From Amphirosellinia nigrospora (Eukaryota > Ascomycota > Sordariomycetes > Xylariales > Xylariaceae): a stretch of 64,000 nt of DNA. Positions 1-12,175 of this stretch are shown in pieces; the stretch's first letter is position 1; each line of letters begins with the position of its first letter. The stretch is taken from positions 2,108,001-2,172,000 of the forward strand of contig SCHM01000004.1 of assembly GCA_004123355.1 (NCBI GenBank), read 5' to 3'. Under the pieces are notes generated by a model, which saw nothing but the letters and a program-made list of their open reading frames with translations, was not told the DNA's origin and did not search any database. A program made the translations under genes and the position numbers.

Positions 1-299
1 AATGGGAAGAGCCGCCGAGGGAACCGTCGAGCATAAGATTGATTCATTTTGGTAAATTGCTCGAAGATAGGAATCAACTGAGTCGTGAGTCTTTGCCTAA
101 AAGTTTCATACAAGAACCGATGACCGAGCGCTGCTTACTAACGAACGTACCTATAGACTACCACTTTAGTACCACAACTAAGAATTGGGTACACATGACT
201 GTCAAGCCACAGGACCTACTGGACGAGGAAGAAGCGGCTAAGAAGGTGAAAGAATCCAGTTCGCATAGTGGCAGGAGTGGATGCTGTGTCATCTTATGA
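1..299 (+). CDS. Membrane-anchored ubiquitin-fold (MUB/UBL3-like) protein, 3' part
   Basis: The frame is open from the left edge, so the N-terminus lies outside the window. The visible protein has the second half of a ubiquitin-like fold of the Rad60-SLD_2/UBL3 type: IRLIHFGKLLEDRNQLS, then NWVHMTVKPQ, then an acidic/basic helix (LLDEEEAAKKVKE). It ends in CCVIL, whose last four residues form a CaaX box. The final Leu predicts geranylgeranylation and membrane attachment, as known for MUB proteins. An intron at 85-156 (GTGAGT...CTATAG, branch TTACTAACG) joins QLS to HYHFSTTTKNW. It is 72 nt long and frame-neutral, so the unspliced frame also stays open. The conserved VHMTVKPQ segment and the lipid box make the family call good. 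The partner or E2 is not predictable from the sequence. Confidence 0.78.
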   Translation, partial: WEEPPREPSSIRLIHFGKLLEDRNQLSRESLPKSFIQEPMTERCLLTNVPIDYHFSTTTKNWVHMTVKPQDLLDEEEAAKKVKESSSHSGRSGCCVIL

Positions 300-1245
300 T
301 CAGTGACATAAAGCCGGAAGGACACGTCGTAATATTTTTGATAGCAACATTGCGGCTCGTCCAGATCGATCTTGTGCGGTTGGGCGAGGTAGCTATGAGC
401 CATTAGCGAGACTGGTCAGCATTGGTCATTTTGGTCGAGGATTTTTGTTTTGTTGTTTCCGGGTTTCTTCTTTGGACGCTGAGGCATCGGGCGGCGTTAA
501 AAAGGCGTGTTTTCATACGACTGGGCTGCGGAGCTTGCCCATGGCGCCCAGCGATTGTACTTTAATGTGGGGATAGATATTGCTCAGTGGTGACATCGCC
601 GAATCTATAAAGTGAAGCGGTGACAAGCACACTAACATTCTTTTGGATTTTGAATTAGACCAAGTAATTTGGGGAGCCAAAGATGAAACGCAACTACATG
701 GGCAAGCTAAGAATAATTAATTTGTTTCCGAATCACCGCCCGATGAGCCTATGAAATCCTGTTACGGACGGATCAGGGCGAAAAGATGTTGCACCGTTTC
801 AATGAACGTTGCATATTTCGGTCAAATAAATCATTATCTAAGACGTCAGTGTGAATGTGGCCATTTTCTTGAGGCATTATGAATTCGAACAAAACCGGAA
901 ATCCTTGAAATATTAGATGCAAGGTCTGTTTCTACTACTAGGTTCCCAGCATCATATCGCATGCTGAAGAGCCGTCTATGTGGTGTTCCCGTCTTTGATT
1001 GTAACACTGGATGGTGACGAAATTCTCGGTAAGAAATCCCAGCCGCCGCCGGAACCCGAACGCCGTGATGTGAATTCATCCCGCAGCCAAGCTCATGCTC
1101 CTTGATCAACCTTACGCAAAGCATCCGAGAGGCGAGTGCGTTGGTCCGACCCTTGGCAAACACTATCCATCACTCATCATAAGAGGCCATTTCCACACTT
1201 GCTGGGATCCGTCCCGCCCAAAAGACCAGATCAGATCAGACTCCC
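300..1245. other. Intergenic region between convergent genes
   Basis: This holds the 3' flanks of the MUB gene (+) and UMP1 (-). Frames of about 100 codons (for example 846-1163 on the minus strand) have no recognisable domain and no splice context. I see no gene. Confidence 0.6.
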
Positions 1246-1824
1246 TCAAATCTTCAGCTTGCGCTCCATCTCCTCATGGACACCGAGTGCCCCGCGCTGC
1301 TCCTCGCCGGTAAACACGTCCTCCCAGTCGCAGGAGGCCTCGCGGCCCATGAGGACGTCCTCATGCACGCTGGCGTTGCCGGTGCCGGTGGATCCAGGGC
1401 CGCCGCCCAGGCACGCGGGCCGCCACGAGCCCTCGCGCGTGATCTTCAGCTCCATGCCCCGCCGGATGGGCTCCGCCATCCCGAACGTCTTGCGCAGGGA
1501 CTCCATGCGCAGGCCCTCCTGCGTCGCCTCCCACGCCTTGAGCCGCGACTCGAGCGGGTGCCGGGATACGGGTGCGGCCGCGGACGCACTTGCCGAGGGG
1601 TTCAGGCCTTGTCGTAGTACGTCGTAGACGCCTGGCGCTGACGGTGCCGAGGTTGAGGAGGGCAGGTGCGTGAAAGTGCTGCTGTGCTGGGCGGGGGTAC
1701 GATACGCATCGACTGTGAGTGGGAGCAGAGGTTAGTTCCGGCTCGTGGGTTTCGTTATAGGTATTGGATGATGATGATGGGGAATCATGTTTGCTTGCTG
1801 GGAGTTGGGATGGGTGCTTACCAT
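1246..1824 (-). CDS. UMP1: Proteasome maturation factor Ump1
   Basis: Ump1 is the chaperone that assists 20S proteasome half-mer joining and is the first substrate degraded by the new particle. The C-terminal exon is diagnostic: HPLESRLKAWEATQEGLRM, then MAEPIRRGMELKI, then SVHEDVLMGRE, WEDVFTGEEQ and HEEMERKLKI before the stop. Upstream is the conserved SSTSAPSAPGVYDVL block. The start is unusual: exon 1 appears to be only the ATG (1822-1824), followed directly by an intron (1713-1821, GTAAGC...CACAG) and an exon reading SMRIVPP, which gives the family's MS-x-RIVP N-terminus. Between RIVPP and the SAPSAPG block the frame is broken. One extra C in the C5 run (1693-1697, G5 on the plus strand) would join them. 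As Ump1 is normally important for growth, I read this as a consensus error. The gene is convergent with the MUB gene. Confidence 0.85.
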
Positions 1825-2288
1825 CTTGGTAGTTTTTTAGAACTGAAAATCTCTCCGGTATTCTGTTCCTTTATGAGGTTGAAGCGAACGTCCAATCTGT
1901 GACTATGTACGGGCGGTTGAGGAGGTGTATGTGGTTGTGTATGGGGGAAGCTCTAACGTTCGGCACAACCACTGGCAGGCTCCAGAGAGCTGTCGTGTTT
2001 GTACCTAGGTACCTCTTTGGAGCCTTGCCAAGACCCAAAGCCAGCTGCAAGAGTGGGGCAATCCCGGCTGCGCTAGTGTACCTACCTTGCACCGACCCGC
2101 CCGGCCCTTGGCAGATCCCGGACTTGGATCTATCGTCACATATCCGATTATCGGATTAAAGTTAGTAGCTCTCATTCATTTAGTCAATTAGCATGGCGTG
2201 CCAATTAAGAAAACTGCCAAATGACATCAGGAATTCCAATAGAGCTTAAGGGTATGAGGTACTTATTTCATGTGTACCCATAAAGACC
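1825..2288. promoter_or_regulatory. Divergent intergenic region, UMP1 / ABC-ATPase
   Basis: UMP1 (-) and the ABC-ATPase gene (+) start from opposite sides of this stretch of about 460 bp, so it should hold both promoters. It contains GTACCTAGGTACCTC-type words near 2,004-2,018, which recur in many promoters of this window. I cannot assign a TATA box or a factor site. Confidence 0.4.
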
Positions 2289-4346
2289 ATGCGGCCTCCT
2301 GTGCGTGTCCCGGTGATAAACATCACCAACGGCACCTTCTACCGCCACCACCCGAATGTTAGCTCGATACATCCGAATCCCGCACTCTTCAAGAACCTGA
2401 ACTTCACATTGCCATCCACCACTGATCCTCCAACACACTGGTACGTGGTTGGGCCGTCGTTGAGCGGGAAAACCAGCTTTCTGCAGATTCTCGGGGGATC
2501 TCACCTGTGCATCCCGCCAGCAGCACGGACCTATCCTTACCTATCATCCGATGCAGTTCCACACAGACTGCGGGTGCCGAGCAGGGCGATCCGATACGTG
2601 GGTTTCAACAACGATAGTCTGACGTCCGGTGTCACTACATCGGCCTACCTCTCCGCTCGGTACGAGTCCAAGCGCGAGATCACCGACTTCTCGCTACGGG
2701 ATTTCTTGCTCGGAAACACGCACCTGAATGTCCTGGAGCGGAATCTGGAGGACGAGCCTAATCCTGCGCTCTTGGACCGGGTCGTCAGGGACTTGAAGCT
2801 CTCGCAGCTCCTGGATCTGCCCGTGGCTTTCTTGAGCAATGGCCAGGGGCGTAGGGCGAGGATAGCGCGAGCTTTGCTCACGGCCCCGAGGTCCTGCTCT
2901 TAGACGAGCCGTTCATGGGTCTCGATCCGCCAACGGTTGCTGGGTTGAGCCCGCTTCTTCACGCCTTGGCTAGTAAGGCGAGCCCGAGACTCGTGCTCAG
3001 CGCCAGGCCGCAAGACCCGATTCCTGATTGGATAACACATCTGGTCTACTTAAGAGCGGATTGCCAGGTCGGTGTCATCGGCGAAAGGAAGAGTGTCCTC
3101 GAGAGTCTTCAGGGGTATGTTCGTGGAGTGTGGGGTGGCACTCTCGTAGAAGATGAGAAACTAGCTATACATAATGTACTTCAAATGGGAAGACCCTCAC
3201 TGCCAAGGGTATCCAAGGGGAAGCCTTGATGGGAGATGAGGCTGTGAACAAAGATAAGGCGCAAGTCACTAACGCAGGTGTCAACCCTCTCAGGACTATT
3301 GGGGAACCACTTGTAGAGATGGAAGGCTGTCAGGTGCAGTATCGAGGCCAGGTCGCACTAGGCAACTGGAAAGAGCAGGTCAATGGCAAAGAACGTGAAG
3401 GGTTGACTTGGACTGTTCGGAGAGGAGAGAGGTGGGTGTTTTGGGCCGAACGGCTCCGGCAAAACTACCAGTAAGTGATTCTCGGAATTTTACCCTTTAT
3501 GTTTTGGGCATGAAAGATTGTTAACGGTATCAACTAACTTTGAGCGTTGCAGTCGTATCTCTCATCTGTTCAGATCACCCGCAGACGTATTCGATGCCTA
3601 TAAGACTATTCGGACGCAGTCGCCTACCGCAGCCTGGTTCCGGTGTCGTCCCCTTGACGTTTTGGGACATTCAGGCACGAATCGGACACTCGAGTCCTGA
3701 GATTCATCAGCACATGCCGCGAAGCCTCACCGTCCGCCAGGTCGTAGAAAACGCCTGGGCGGACACGTTTCGCTCCAAGGCGAAGCTTGACGAACAGGCA
3801 ACGGCGAGAGTCGAGGCCTGCTTACGATGGTTTGAAGCAGAGCTGAACCCGGCCTACGCAGCGCCGTCTCAAACCGAGCCACAAGAAGCAGGCCGAGGTC
3901 TTCAATGGGCAGATCACTACATGTTTGGCGAGCTCTCGTTCTCAGCTCAACGCGTCGCATTATTTCTGAGGGCAATCATCAAGAGCCCCGACATCGTGGT
4001 CCTCGACGAAGCCTGCAGTGGTATGGACGACGGCGTCAGGAACCGATGCCTATTGTTCCTCGAGGCCGGCCAGACGAAGCGATACGCAAAACTGAACGAC
4101 GGCTCGGAAACTATTGTCGAGAGCGAGGCTTCGAAGACGGGCACTGTCAAGATTGGAGGCTTGACCGACGACCAGGCCCTGGTATGTATTAGTCATATAC
4201 GAGAGGAGATCCCGAACTGCGTTCGAGAGTGGATTTGCCTCCCCGAGGCAAACACGGGCGAGCCTGCGAGATTTGGTGTAGCGGACGCACCTCTGGCCCG
4301 AGATGAGAAGAGCTGGAAAGCAATATGGGGGATGGAAGGGGCCTAA
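2289..4346 (+). CDS. Tandem ABC ATPase without membrane domain (YDR061W-like)
   Basis: Two ABC nucleotide-binding domains with no transmembrane segment, the layout of yeast YDR061W and resembling bacterial ModF. Domain 1 has a Walker A (GPSLSGKTS), a signature LSNGQ near 2,840 and a Walker B (LLLDEPFMGLDP) near 2,905. Domain 2 has a Walker A GPNGSGKTT ending at the intron, a degenerate signature LSFSAQ near 3,935 and a Walker B (IVVLDEACSGMD) near 4,000. The intron is 3471-3552 (GTAAGT, branch CAACTAACT, GCAG). Three frame breaks are visible: near 2,887 (one base short in CCCC before EVLLLDEP), near 3,192 (one base short) and near 3,437-3,445 (one T too many or two bases short) just before the second P-loop. 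All motifs on both sides of each break are intact, which argues for sequence error over decay. The transported or regulated substrate is unknown. Confidence 0.8.
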
Positions 4347-5147
4347 AAGCTTCACGATGTGCTTGGATGACCTACTCTGTTAACGAATATTAATAGAGGA
4401 CGTAATATCGCCTCTGGAATCTTGGTGCTAGCTATTTGTATGAACACACATTTTAGAATCTAGATATTTCTTCTGAGTAAGTAGAAGATATGATCAAAGA
4501 TCATGCGTACGGTTGGAATAAGAGAAGTGAGTAACACTACAGGCTTCAAAATTGCCGACTGCTACAAAAAAAGTCGAATACACATTATCACCCAATATAT
4601 GCCCATATTACATTCCTTCTTGTTGAACAAAGATGGCATCATGCTGGAACCAACTAGAAATGCCTTCTCGTAAGCATGCAGAGCTTTACTCATGCCTTAG
4701 AGACACAATGTTACATTACAAACAATAAACAAAAATAAAGGAGACAAGTAATACATACATTAAGGGGTACTATGACGGCCACGAGACACTGCAAGTTTCT
4801 TCATACATTATAACATAGCTGGATGCAAGTCGAGGTAAAATCTATACTAGCAATATAGTCATTCCTTTCACAAGCCTCCGGTGTTCATGTTAATAAAAAG
4901 GAGTGATTAGGTGCTTCGACTTTAGCAAATAGCGTCAGACACTGTGGTCAAGTCTACAGCAGGCGAAATGAGCTACGTTAACTAACGATTACTTAAGTCT
5001 CATTTGAATGATTGGGATTGATCACGAAATTGCACATCATAGGCCCGTTTCTAGGCTATTCTTGCCGCTGGAGAAAGTCTTGTACCACAAAGTATTCACT
5101 TACTTCTATTACCACTAGGGCCTTTGGGGGATCACGAACAAGTAACC
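4347..5147. other. Intergenic region between convergent genes
   Basis: AT-leaning 3' flanks of the ABC-ATPase gene (+) and the Smr gene (-). Several AATAAA-like words are present around 4,725-4,740. I see no coding potential. Confidence 0.55.
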
Positions 5148-7386
5148 TCACTTTACCATCCCAATTTCGACACCTTGGCTGAGTATATCCACCTCCTCTT
5201 TGACTTCAACCGCTTCTCTCGGTTCCTCTCTTGCCAATGACCTATCCCAGCTTCTTGCATCGATGCCAAGGATACCCCCCATGCTGTTGCGGTCGCCAGG
5301 CACCGAAAATTCTCGGTAGGCGTACCTCCATTCGTTTAGGAAATTTCTAATAGCCTTGCCAACTTTGTCTTTGCCGTTCTTACTGTGATGTCCAGTTCCT
5401 GTAATTGCATACACGGGCTTACTCTCATTGCTATTGTCAAGCAGGACCCTTTCTAAATACTCAACTGCTTCTTCGGGGTGTAGCCCATGTAGGTCTACGT
5501 AGATCTCTGGGATCCCCGCATTGCCTTTATTTCGGCCTTCATATAATTCACGTGCAGCGTCTCGATGTGCCTTTCGCATCAGGTCATTTTCACTTTGGCC
5601 CCGAAGGCTGAGGGCTTTGGCCGCCCGAGCGTCATTGCGGTTCCATGCTTGCGCAGCACTAAGCAAATGTTAGATTGTAACAATGACAGAATATTGTTAA
5701 ACTCACCTTTGAAGAAATTTATTACGCAGGCCGCCGTGTTTGATAGCCTCTTGACGAGATTTCAGGTAAGCCTTGTTCGCCTTTTCTCGGTCTCTAGCCA
5801 AGGTATTTGTTTAGGCATTGGAATGGCCTGGGCTGCGGCGCTATTTTCTCCATTTTTAAGATTTGTGCTGCTTCCATTTCGGCCGATTTTTTTCGACTCA
5901 AGCCGATTTGGAACTGGGCTAGGTGATGGCGACATCTTCACAATATCGGCCAGAGAACTGGGAGTGTAATTTCTTTATGTCCATGACCATGCCCACCGCG
6001 CTTCCCATGATGCTTCTTGCTAGGCTTAGCGGAAGCAGAGCTGAGAGAAGGAAAAGCATCGTTGTCGTCCATCGATGGGGCAACAGCGCCATCCTTTGTT
6101 TGAGGCCGGCTTCCCGGACGTGAACGTGAACGGCTCCTGTCGTTGACTCCATAAGTGTGCATAGGTTTCAGACCTGGGGCGGAGTCAGGGCAGCACCCGT
6201 GTAATTGAAGCTGGGAGCATAAGGGTTTAGTTCGGGAGTGGTTGGGCGCAGGGCCGGAAAAGCGTTGTGGTCCTGAACTTGGAGGTTCTGGGATTTCTGA
6301 GGTGGAGTGCTACTACCATCTACGTTGAGTCGATTTATGAGATGGGCTGGATCATGAGAGAAAATGCATGTGTCCCCAGCCAAACAGTTTCCCATTATCC
6401 AGTACCTATATAGATTAGTGAGTTAATCGTAACAAAGAGAGTGAGCTTATCACTAACTTGCAGATATGGTTGCTCAAGTCATGGCTAAACCGGCAATCCG
6501 CTCTTAAGCATTGGCCGGTGGATAAGTAGAACTTGCAGATGATACCGGTTTTCTGCTGGGTAGATGGTGTACTGGGCCTGATATCGGGCGTCGTGGACTT
6601 TCCAATGAGGATGCTCTTCGACTCGGGCGAAAGGGTCGTAGCATCGGTAGATTCCGAGCCCTGCGATTCCATCATGGCTGTGATAGTTGCACTGAGATCA
6701 TAGCCATGCAACGCGAGGGCATTTTCAATTTCTTCATCAGTCTTAGAGTGGCCCAAGATGGAACGGAGCATGTCATAGGGGGTCATATCCGACTGCTGAG
6801 CTGAAACGTATTCGGGTGCGGCGGCATTTAAGCCGCTCACATTTCCTACGGAGGACGACACACTAAGTGCATCGTCGCTAACGAGCCAATCAACATTTTC
6901 GGTCTGGAAGTCCCCGAATATTTCGTGCGCGGGACTCGTGTCGCTAGCAAATACGTATGCATTAAGGTTTGGACTATTAGGGATTACCGGCGCCGCGAAA
7001 GCGAGGCGGGGAGATGGCCGTGGCGACGAAAAGGGCGACACGGTGGAGGATTTTGTTCTACTAAGGCTGGTAGGTATGAACCCCGGGGGCGCCAGGGGGC
7101 TCACGCCTAGGCGAGGCGATCCGGATACCGGAGTTGCAGAGCCTCGCCACGAGGCTGGCGATGGACGGCGGAGAATGGTTTGTCGAATGGGCGGCGGTGA
7201 GGTTGCGCTCCCGCCCGTATCACGGTACCGCCATAATGCATCTAATATCGCGTTTTCTAGAGATGAGCCGGCCAAAGTTGTCTCCCTCTTGAGCAGTTCC
7301 TCGAGCTTATCTGTCTTGTCCTCATCCTCGATGTTCGGATCCTGCAATACAGGGAGGCATAGCTCGTACGTCTCGTCCGAGACCAT
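5148..7386 (-). CDS. CCCH zinc-finger, DUF1771 and Smr-domain protein
   Basis: A likely RNA-associated protein with a C-terminal Smr domain, a fold linked in other proteins to nicking nuclease activity (yeast relative YPL199C). Order: an N-terminal conserved helical segment, a Ser/Pro-rich linker, a CUE-like segment (SILGHSKTDEEIENAL...YDLSATITAMME), two CCCH fingers (CKFYLSTGQC...C...H and CKYWIMGNC...C...H), a further low-complexity part, DUF1771 (SAAQAWNRNDARAAKAL...AHRDAARELYEGRNKGN) and Smr (YVDLHGLHPEEA with the DLHG motif; GTGHHS loop). Introns are 6406-6457 and 5659-5706. Frame breaks near 6,172 (GG), 5,968 (CCC) and 5,806 (AAA) would each be repaired by one base. The C-terminal 172 codons are a single clean frame. 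Product function beyond the domains is inference. Confidence 0.8.
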
Positions 7387-9053
7387 GATGACGCGGCTCC
7401 GGAGCGGCGGATGTCGGGAGGGATAGGGGCTGGAAAGTAAAGTTGCGAGCTATATGCTATAGGGGGGCTTAGCAGCTCTACATATCAAGCATTCATGGAC
7501 AGAGCAGAACAGGTAGCGACCGAATAAGCATACATTCGAAACGAGCGAAGAGAGAAGATGTACTGCGCCTTCGCACGAGCTGAGACGGGATGCTAACTAA
7601 AAGTCGAGTGCCACGGACAATAGGCGACCACTCGCATTATGCAGATGCTACCTATGCTGTAAGACGTAAGGCTACCAAGAGTCGGACGGAAACGAGAGGC
7701 AGCGCTGACACGCCAGCGAGAACGGGGCGGCTATGCGGGCCAAAAATAAAAGAAAGAGGGAGAAAGAGTGAAGGGTGAGGAATGAAGGTGTGCCTCGTTG
7801 GGGGCTTCAAGCTGGGAGACGGGTGGCCGAGTGGTGCTATCCTCACGGAAGTGCACGTCAGGATCGTCGGGTGCTGGTAGCAACAGGTAGAGCAGGTAGA
7901 GTAGTATGAATAGTAGCGGTAGCGGTAGCAGTAGGCTATATGACCGGAGGAGCAGCAGTTGGCGGTAAGATGTGGACTGGCCCGAGTAACCAACAGGTGC
8001 ATCATGTACTGTACTGTAGTCAGGCCTGTAGTGTCGGTATGAGAGGAGGGATACGAATGGGGGAACGTTGATGCAATCAAGTGGGGCCCCGGCCAGGACT
8101 CCTTTACATGAGCTCCTTAGAGTTCTATTAGTGTGCGACCATATACCACCATAGCGCCTTGCCATAGGCAGACCACAGGCGTCTGACGGAGCTTACAGTG
8201 GAGAGCTCTCGCGACGAATTACACTACCATCTCTCATCATCTAATTAAGTCCTGATTAAGTTGTTTACTAAACGGCCCGCTCATTAAATCGGTTTCAGGG
8301 CGGCTTGTACCTGGAGAATGTGGAAACAAGGGGCTCAACTCAACTGCCTGGTGGGTATCGTTACCTGCGTGTACCTTGCCGCCGCCTCCCTATCCAACCC
8401 CGTTCCATGTTTGAAGTGCTACTCCTGTCAAGAAGCCCAGTTAGATATATTCGGGCACTCGTCAATTGCTCGCTTGGACACGTTATATCGACTCGTCCTC
8501 TCGGATCACTTCAGTGTAACCCACCAATTCCTAAACGCCACCGGCCGACAAATTCCGCAAACAGCGAGCACCGCCAGCCACATAACATCCATACCAGCTG
8601 CGTCCTCCAATGCCAGATAAGCACATCGGGGGCTGACATTCTTCCATGTCAGATAGATCATTGTAGTAATCTGCAATGATATCATCTTCGCCTGAGACAA
8701 ACAAAGCCACCTAGCCTCGTACTTGGCACTCACACCCTCACTACCTACCTAAGCGTGCTTTCTCCTCATCCTCTCCAATGGGCTGATTTATGAGATCCAT
8801 CACAGACTTTATGAGTATCAGGGCAAGAGACGCGACGTCCATGCATTCGTAGTTGTGGCAGACGTCGTTAAGAACTAGTCTAATCTCATTATAATAATGT
8901 GTCGTGCAATGACTTTTAAGCCCGATCAGATTACACCAACCTATCCATTTTTATCCGCCCCAGATAACCCCTAATCGTACACTATACGTAGACCTCTACA
9001 CCTGAGCTCTTAGATTATCATGAAGCTCTATGCTCCTGCACTTATTTGTCGCT
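7387..9053. other. Intergenic region, no convincing gene
   Basis: Upstream of the Smr gene and downstream of PMT4. Overlapping minus-strand frames at 7652-8165 encode Ser/Thr/Tyr/Leu-rich low-complexity peptides generated by a GGTAGC/GGTAGAG-rich stretch around 7,880-7,935. A 100-codon plus-strand frame at 8318-8620 has a hydrophobic start but no recognisable family. I do not support any of these as genes. Confidence 0.5.
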
Positions 9054-11555
9054 TCATTTAGCGAAATGGAGATCATATCCCAGCCACTTTCGTCGGAGAA
9101 CCTCCTCTGCGCTGAGACCCGGGTAGCCGTAGGTCAGGGGTAGGAAGAAGTACCAGCCAGCAAGTACTATAGCGAGGATTACACCACATGCTATCCATGC
9201 CGGCACCATACTTTGGCCCGCGAATCGCTCACGGGCAGTGACGTGACGTTGGGGTCCGGCAACCTTCTTGCCGTCTTTGACGTCCTGGTAGCTAGGCTCC
9301 TCGGCCGATGGTTCTGCGTTGAACACGAACTCGACAAAGCTCCCACGATCAAGCACGACGCTAGATGAGCAGGTAGGTAGTGGTGCAAAAAGAGCTGACG
9401 TCCCATTAGATAGAAGGGGAAGTAGTGCGTAGCCCAAGCAAGGAAGAAGAAGCCCGTCGAGTTGTAAAGTCGCGAGCGAGTGCCTGTAATACGTGTTAGA
9501 ATAAATCAATAAAGCGAAAGAAACGGACTGTACTTACGATGGTCTAAAGCATCAATGCCGCGGCGGAGGGAGACCTGATCGGCGCCGATAATACCAGCAT
9601 ACACAGCAATCAGACTGCTAGCGATCCACCAACCAAGCGGGTTGCCGAGGAAGTAAATTTGCTGGCGTGTATCATTCTGGGTCCAAAAGCTGACGCCCCG
9701 GAGAAGGAATGGCCACTGGAAGGGCTGGCTGGCATATGGATGGCTACTAGTCAGTTGACTATTGTGCCAGAACATTGAGCGTTGCAGCTCGAACCACTTC
9801 CGTAGGAAAGGAAGGGTTTTGACTTTGCGCTCTTCCTTAGCACGTCGAGGGGAGTCCGCGGGGACCGAAGGAACATCCTCGACGAGCCAAACATTGGAGC
9901 TAGGTGCAATCTGCTTGTTTCCGTTGATTTCCTGTTGCTTGTGCCCCATTCCGGCAGTGGCTTCGTGTGTGTCCACATGGCCACCTTGCTGGGGTTATGT
10001 ATGAATTTGAAATGACTTGCAACACTCTTGAATTCTTGGTTCTGTTTTCCACCCTCGATTCGTACTTCGAACAGCGTATCAGCTGCACGACTTCCATATG
10101 CATCACCCAGAGGCACAGTAGTAAATTCCTGGTTAGTGGGGTAGTAAGGTGACGCTACATCATGGGATAAAAGAATCGTGTCTGTCACAATGTGGCGAAG
10201 CCTAACGAGCTCATGGTTTTTGACGTGACGACCCATGACTTGATCATCTTCAACTGGCAGAATCTGCCAATAGTTGTTGGTGTCATTGTACGGATAACCG
10301 GTAACCTGTTGACCCTGACTAGAGACGCGACCATCATCGTATCGGAGGGGATATTTCGTATCGTGGCTATGGAGAAAAGCTTTGGTCTCCTTATGGCGAA
10401 TTGTGATAGAATCGTAGTAGTCAATGGTCATGGCATTGGCAGTTAGGACATTGTCGGAAAGGGTCTCTTGAAATTCGGGAGTCATAAAGTCATCACCGGG
10501 TCCAGAACGTGTAAGAACAGCGAAGTGGACTTGGAACCAAAACAAATAGAACAGGAAAGGCAGAATGATTAAGCCCACCGCTCGAGCTGCGAAATGGTAT
10601 CCAAATTCCTGGAGACTCAATGCACCGCCAGGCCGCTTCACGTCCAAAAGGGCCCAGAGATCGATGATCACTGCGGAGCCGATTGTGACGAAAGCAAACA
10701 GACCAACATATTTGGTGGATATATCGCACGATAAGGCAAACCCGGTCAGAATCAACCACTTCCACCATTTACGGCTGAAGGCCTCATGTCTTAGCTTGTA
10801 GAACTTGATGTAGCATAGAAGACTACAGGCCATGGCCAATACCAACGTGGCATCGAGGAGTATGAGTCGGGTCTGGCCAATGTGGGCATTATCGAGAAGA
10901 ACGAGGCCAGCAGCAACGATACAAGCTGGCAGACTATATGCAGACTCCCACATGATCAAGAAGACGACGGAGACGGTTAGGGAACCGAGAAGGGCGGGCA
11001 TGGCGCGGAAGGCTACGTAGGGGACCTTGTTCGAGATGTAGGAGTCTCCAATGTTTTCGAAGTGAAAGTGGCCATCGTACCCGACGAGCCACCCCATCAG
11101 GGCGAAGAGGAGTTTTCCGAAGGGGGGGTGGACATCGAAAAAGTAAGTCTTCTCGAGATAATACGAGGCGAACTAGATATGGATAAGAAGGTGTTAGGCA
11201 GGCGTCCTTTATCTTCATCTGTCCATATACAGAGGTAGGCCGGACATGAGGCACGACTTACCTTGCCGAAGTGCACCTCATCGAAGACGACCTCATTAGG
11301 ATGACTGATACCCCAGAAACGGGTGACGAATGCCAAAACAGTAATAGCAGAGAAGGCAATGCGGTAGCTTAGCTCAGAATTGGAGCCAGCGGATTTCTGA
11401 ATCGGCCTGACGACAACGTCGACGTCCGTGTCGGCGCCAGCAGCAGATCCGGCCTTCTTCTTCGAAGAACCGGGCACGTTGCGCTGGCGCAGACTTCCCT
11501 GCGGAGACGCTGTCGACATGGAGGACGCAATGATGCTCTGGTTGGTTGTGTTCAC
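9054..11555 (-). CDS. PMT4: Protein O-mannosyltransferase, PMT4 subfamily
   Basis: Transfers mannose from dolichyl-phosphate-mannose to Ser/Thr of secretory proteins in the ER membrane. The subfamily follows from VVFDEVHFGKFASYYLEKT and FDVHPPFGKLLFALMGWLVG; PMT2 members instead carry a WDEAHFGKFGS-type motif. Multiple hydrophobic helices follow, then a luminal MIR region (around FLHSHDTKYPLRYDDGRVSS and DVASPYYPTNQEFTTV), and the C-terminal helices with LFLHHYLPAHL. It ends LGYDLHFAK. Introns are 11173-11261 and 9484-9537. Two frame breaks, near 9,945 (GGGG run after PLPEWG) and near 9,337 (TTT run before VEFVFNAEP), would each be restored by one base. The first Met at 11,555 gives a long N-tail; a second Met about 12 codons in is also possible. 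Pmt4 normally acts as a homodimer. Confidence 0.92.
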
Positions 11556-12175
11556 CCGAGATTTGGAGAACCACCCTGGATAGGTTGTGAGGTTAATACA
11601 TCAACCCGGGTGAATACAAGGCTTGCATATTACAAGTATTTAATACCACTTCCAGGGAACCTTGGAATTTAACAGTGCTGGGCACTGTCATTTCTTGATG
11701 GGGAGCTGAAGTAAGGCCACATATGCCACGCCTACTCCACTTAATTGCGCACCTCCTGAAATTCTGCGTAACTACTGTGAACGCTCTGATTGGTGACTTG
11801 ACAGCGTGGCAGGACGTGCTCAGAAATACAGGAGTATTAAAGTTAGAGCCTTAAACTAGTTGTTCAGATTAAACATTTTGATATTAACACCTGCTACTGT
11901 CAATAGCTCTCCTGCTCATGGAAGAAGCTAACCCGCACTGGTAGGTGGCCTATTCTGGCTATCTTGCAGGTACCTACGTACCTACCTACGCAACCTCCAT
12001 CCAAAGATCCAAAGGCGGGTTAGTATCCCGGGGAGCGGAAAAGGAGGGACGGGAGTTCCCGACAACTCTACTACGATGATATATAAAATTTAGCATAAGA
12101 CAACATAGCACCTAATAGTTATATAACTACCTGGGCACCGAAGAGGCTATTATAAAGATTACCAAACAAAGGTTT
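11556..12175. promoter_or_regulatory. PMT4 upstream region and JmjC 3' flank
   Basis: Contains a dense GGTACCTACGTACCTACCTACG-like stretch at about 11,970-11,991, the strongest copy of the TACCTACC word in this window, about 420 bp upstream of the PMT4 start. I see no gene. Confidence 0.45.

Noticed and set aside
846-1163. 105-codon minus-strand frame in the first intergenic region
   Set aside because: No recognisable domain and atypical composition; lies between convergent 3' ends.
7652-8165. Two overlapping minus-strand frames of about 140 codons
   Set aside because: Both are low-complexity products of a trinucleotide-rich stretch, in different frames over the same DNA, with no domain or splice context.
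8318-8620. 100-codon plus-strand frame with a signal-peptide-like start
   Set aside because: The start is hydrophobic and several Cys follow, but there is no known family, and an overlapping frame of similar length exists; support is too weak.
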